DNA of 64,000 nucleotides, taken from Noviherbaspirillum galbum (GTDB lineage: Bacteria > Pseudomonadota > Gammaproteobacteria > Burkholderiales > Burkholderiaceae_D). Numbering within the stretch: position 1 is the stretch's first letter; every line of letters starts with the position of its first letter. The DNA is taken from assembly GCF_010974945.1 (NCBI RefSeq), contig NZ_JAAIVB010000011.1, forward strand, positions 1-64,000, in the 5' to 3' direction. The translations under genes were made by a program, and so were the position numbers. Under the pieces are notes generated by a model. The model was not told the DNA's origin, did no database searches, and worked only from the letters and a program-made list of their open reading frames with translations. Shown here in pieces: positions 63,130 through 64,000 of the stretch.

Positions 63130-63951
63130 ATGATGCAGCAAATGTCTTTAGAGTGGCTGACCGGCGAGGCCGGATCACAGCGCTGGCGCCAGCACCAGAG
63201 CAGATTCGTCCCGCCGGCAGTCCGATTCGACCCGTCGCGCGTGGAGGTGACCGAGATCCCAGAAGCGATCGCCAAGCCGTTCGTGCTAGGCCATCATTAC
63301 TCGGGCAGCTATCCGGCAGCCCGGTTCCGGGTGGGCCTGTTCGTGAAGCCAGTCTGTGGTGACGAATACCTCGGCGGTGTCGCCGTGTTCAGCGTACCAA
63401 TGCAGAACGCCGCGGTCCCCAAGTATCTCGGGGTGGAAGCCGGGCAGGGCGTTGAGCTTGGCCGCCTGGTGTTGTTGGACGATCCACTGCTCGGCTTCAA
63501 TGCAGAAAGCTGGTTCGTTAGCCGTGCCTTTCGTTTGTTGCGCGCGCGTTTGCCACAGATCGCTGGCGTGCTGTCCTATTCCGATCCCATGGCGCGATAT
63601 GCGCAAGACGGCAGCAAGGTCTTCCCCGGCCATGCCGGGATCGTCTATCGTGCGCTTTCCGGCCATTATCACGGCAGGTCGTCCGCCCGAACCCTGATCG
63701 TCGCCAAAGACGGCCGGACCGTGTCCGAGCGGGCCTTGAGCAAGATTCGGCTGGGCGAAAGCGGTGTCGAATACGCGATACGCCAGCTTCAGGCCATGGG
63801 CGCCCCCGGCAGGCTCCCTTTCGAGGATGGTGCCGGCTACGTGGCACGGGCATTGGAGGAGGGCGGCTTTCGGCGGGTGAAGCATCCCGGCAACCATGTC
63901 TTTAGCTGGACACTCAGGCGGGCAGTCGCTTCACCGCCTTCGAGTCATTGA
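63130..63951 (+). CDS. Mom-like GNAT DNA-modification protein
   Basis: A 273-aa protein. The middle (about 50-200) resembles phage Mom-family proteins, GNAT-fold enzymes that change adenines in DNA to block host restriction: FVLGHHYSGSYP, VELGRLVLLDDPLLGFNAES, FRLLRARLPQIAGVLSYSDP and GHAGIVYRALSG. AAGGAG lies five bases before the ATG. The last 70 residues are an extension. It would act on the element's DNA. Other GNAT enzymes remain possible. Confidence 0.6.
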   Translation: MMQQMSLEWLTGEAGSQRWRQHQSRFVPPAVRFDPSRVEVTEIPEAIAKPFVLGHHYSGSYPAARFRVGLFVKPVCGDEYLGGVAVFSVPMQNAAVPKYLGVEAGQGVELGRLVLLDDPLLGFNAESWFVSRAFRLLRARLPQIAGVLSYSDPMARYAQDGSKVFPGHAGIVYRALSGHYHGRSSARTLIVAKDGRTVSERALSKIRLGESGVEYAIRQLQAMGAPGRLPFEDGAGYVARALEEGGFRRVKHPGNHVFSWTLRRAVASPPSSH

Positions 63952-63959
63952 TACCCAAT

Positions 63960-63994
63960 CCCCGGTCGCCATGCGCGCCGGGGATTTTCTTTTC
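63960..63994 (+). terminator. Terminator of the Mom-like gene
   Basis: Stem CCCCGG/CCGGGG with extra inner pairing, then ATTTTCTTTT. Confidence 0.9.
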
Positions 63995-64000
63995 CGTTCC

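Noticed and set aside
18268-63994. The repeated gene-terminator-leader units as an integron cassette array
   Set aside because: No attC-type sites (no RYYYAAC/GTTRRRY ends), no integron integrase, and the hairpins lie before the genes and at terminators rather than at cassette borders.
1-64000. CRISPR arrays, tRNA and rRNA genes
   Set aside because: No spaced direct-repeat series and no cloverleaf or rRNA segments noticed on either strand by reading; a tRNAscan or Infernal run would settle it.

Overview
The window looks like accessory DNA of a GC-rich betaproteobacterium, most likely a member of the Burkholderiales near Oxalobacteraceae (Massilia / Noviherbaspirillum-like). This rests on the mix of families present (DUF3034, truncated globin, FeeM-type acyltransferase, many c-di-GMP and chemotaxis proteins, IS66 and IS3 elements) and on codon style; it is an inference. 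I see no rRNA, tRNA or CRISPR array.

Region A (1-16.2 kb): a truncated IS3 transposase, a J-domain protein, a cytochrome P450, a PAS-GGDEF-GAF protein, a FeeM-type N-acyltransferase and a membrane GGDEF-EAL protein. Behind the EAL gene lie three decayed copies of its 3' end, with other genes between them: a small secreted protein cut by a complete IS66 element (inverted repeats plus an 8-bp target duplication), an HNH-like gene and an HNH nuclease. A pseudo-receiver/HPt protein and its operon partner follow.

Region B (16.3-33.9 kb, continuing at 58.4-64 kb): a mobile-element backbone made mostly of single-gene units. Nearly every gene has its own intrinsic terminator with a TTTTCTTTTT-type tail, followed by a shared leader: a CATCTC/CATTTC box, usually about 7 nt, a small hairpin often with an AAT-containing loop, about 17-23 nt, then AGGAGA and ATG. 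The genes include a DUF4942 methyltransferase, two PP-loop PAPS-reductase/DndC-like proteins, a YqaJ-type nuclease, a probable Mom-like DNA-modification protein and many unknowns. This resembles the DNA-processing and anti-restriction part of a conjugative element, plasmid or phage-plasmid. Genes without the leader (two chemotaxis receptors, a nuclease-like gene with a -1 slippery site, a zinc-ribbon protein, two GIY-YIG proteins) look like later additions.

Region C (33,915-58,409): a 24.5-kb element inserted inside the second DndC-like gene; the two halves of that gene sit at 33.5-33.9 and 58.4-59.9 kb. The ends are imperfect inverted repeats (GTTATGGTGACT / GTTAGGGTTACT). At the right end is a tightly overlapping five-gene operon containing three tyrosine recombinases and two small accessory proteins. 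Cargo: a Cys/Lys-rich metal-peptide-like gene with a DUF6969-like gene, thioredoxin-CcdA-ECF sigma, a TetR-controlled redox operon (AhpD-like, HAD, Old Yellow Enzyme), a response regulator and hybrid kinase, a frameshifted integrase, a FimV-like protein, a second copy of the PAS-GGDEF-GAF gene, and a DUF3034-truncated globin-cupredoxin operon.
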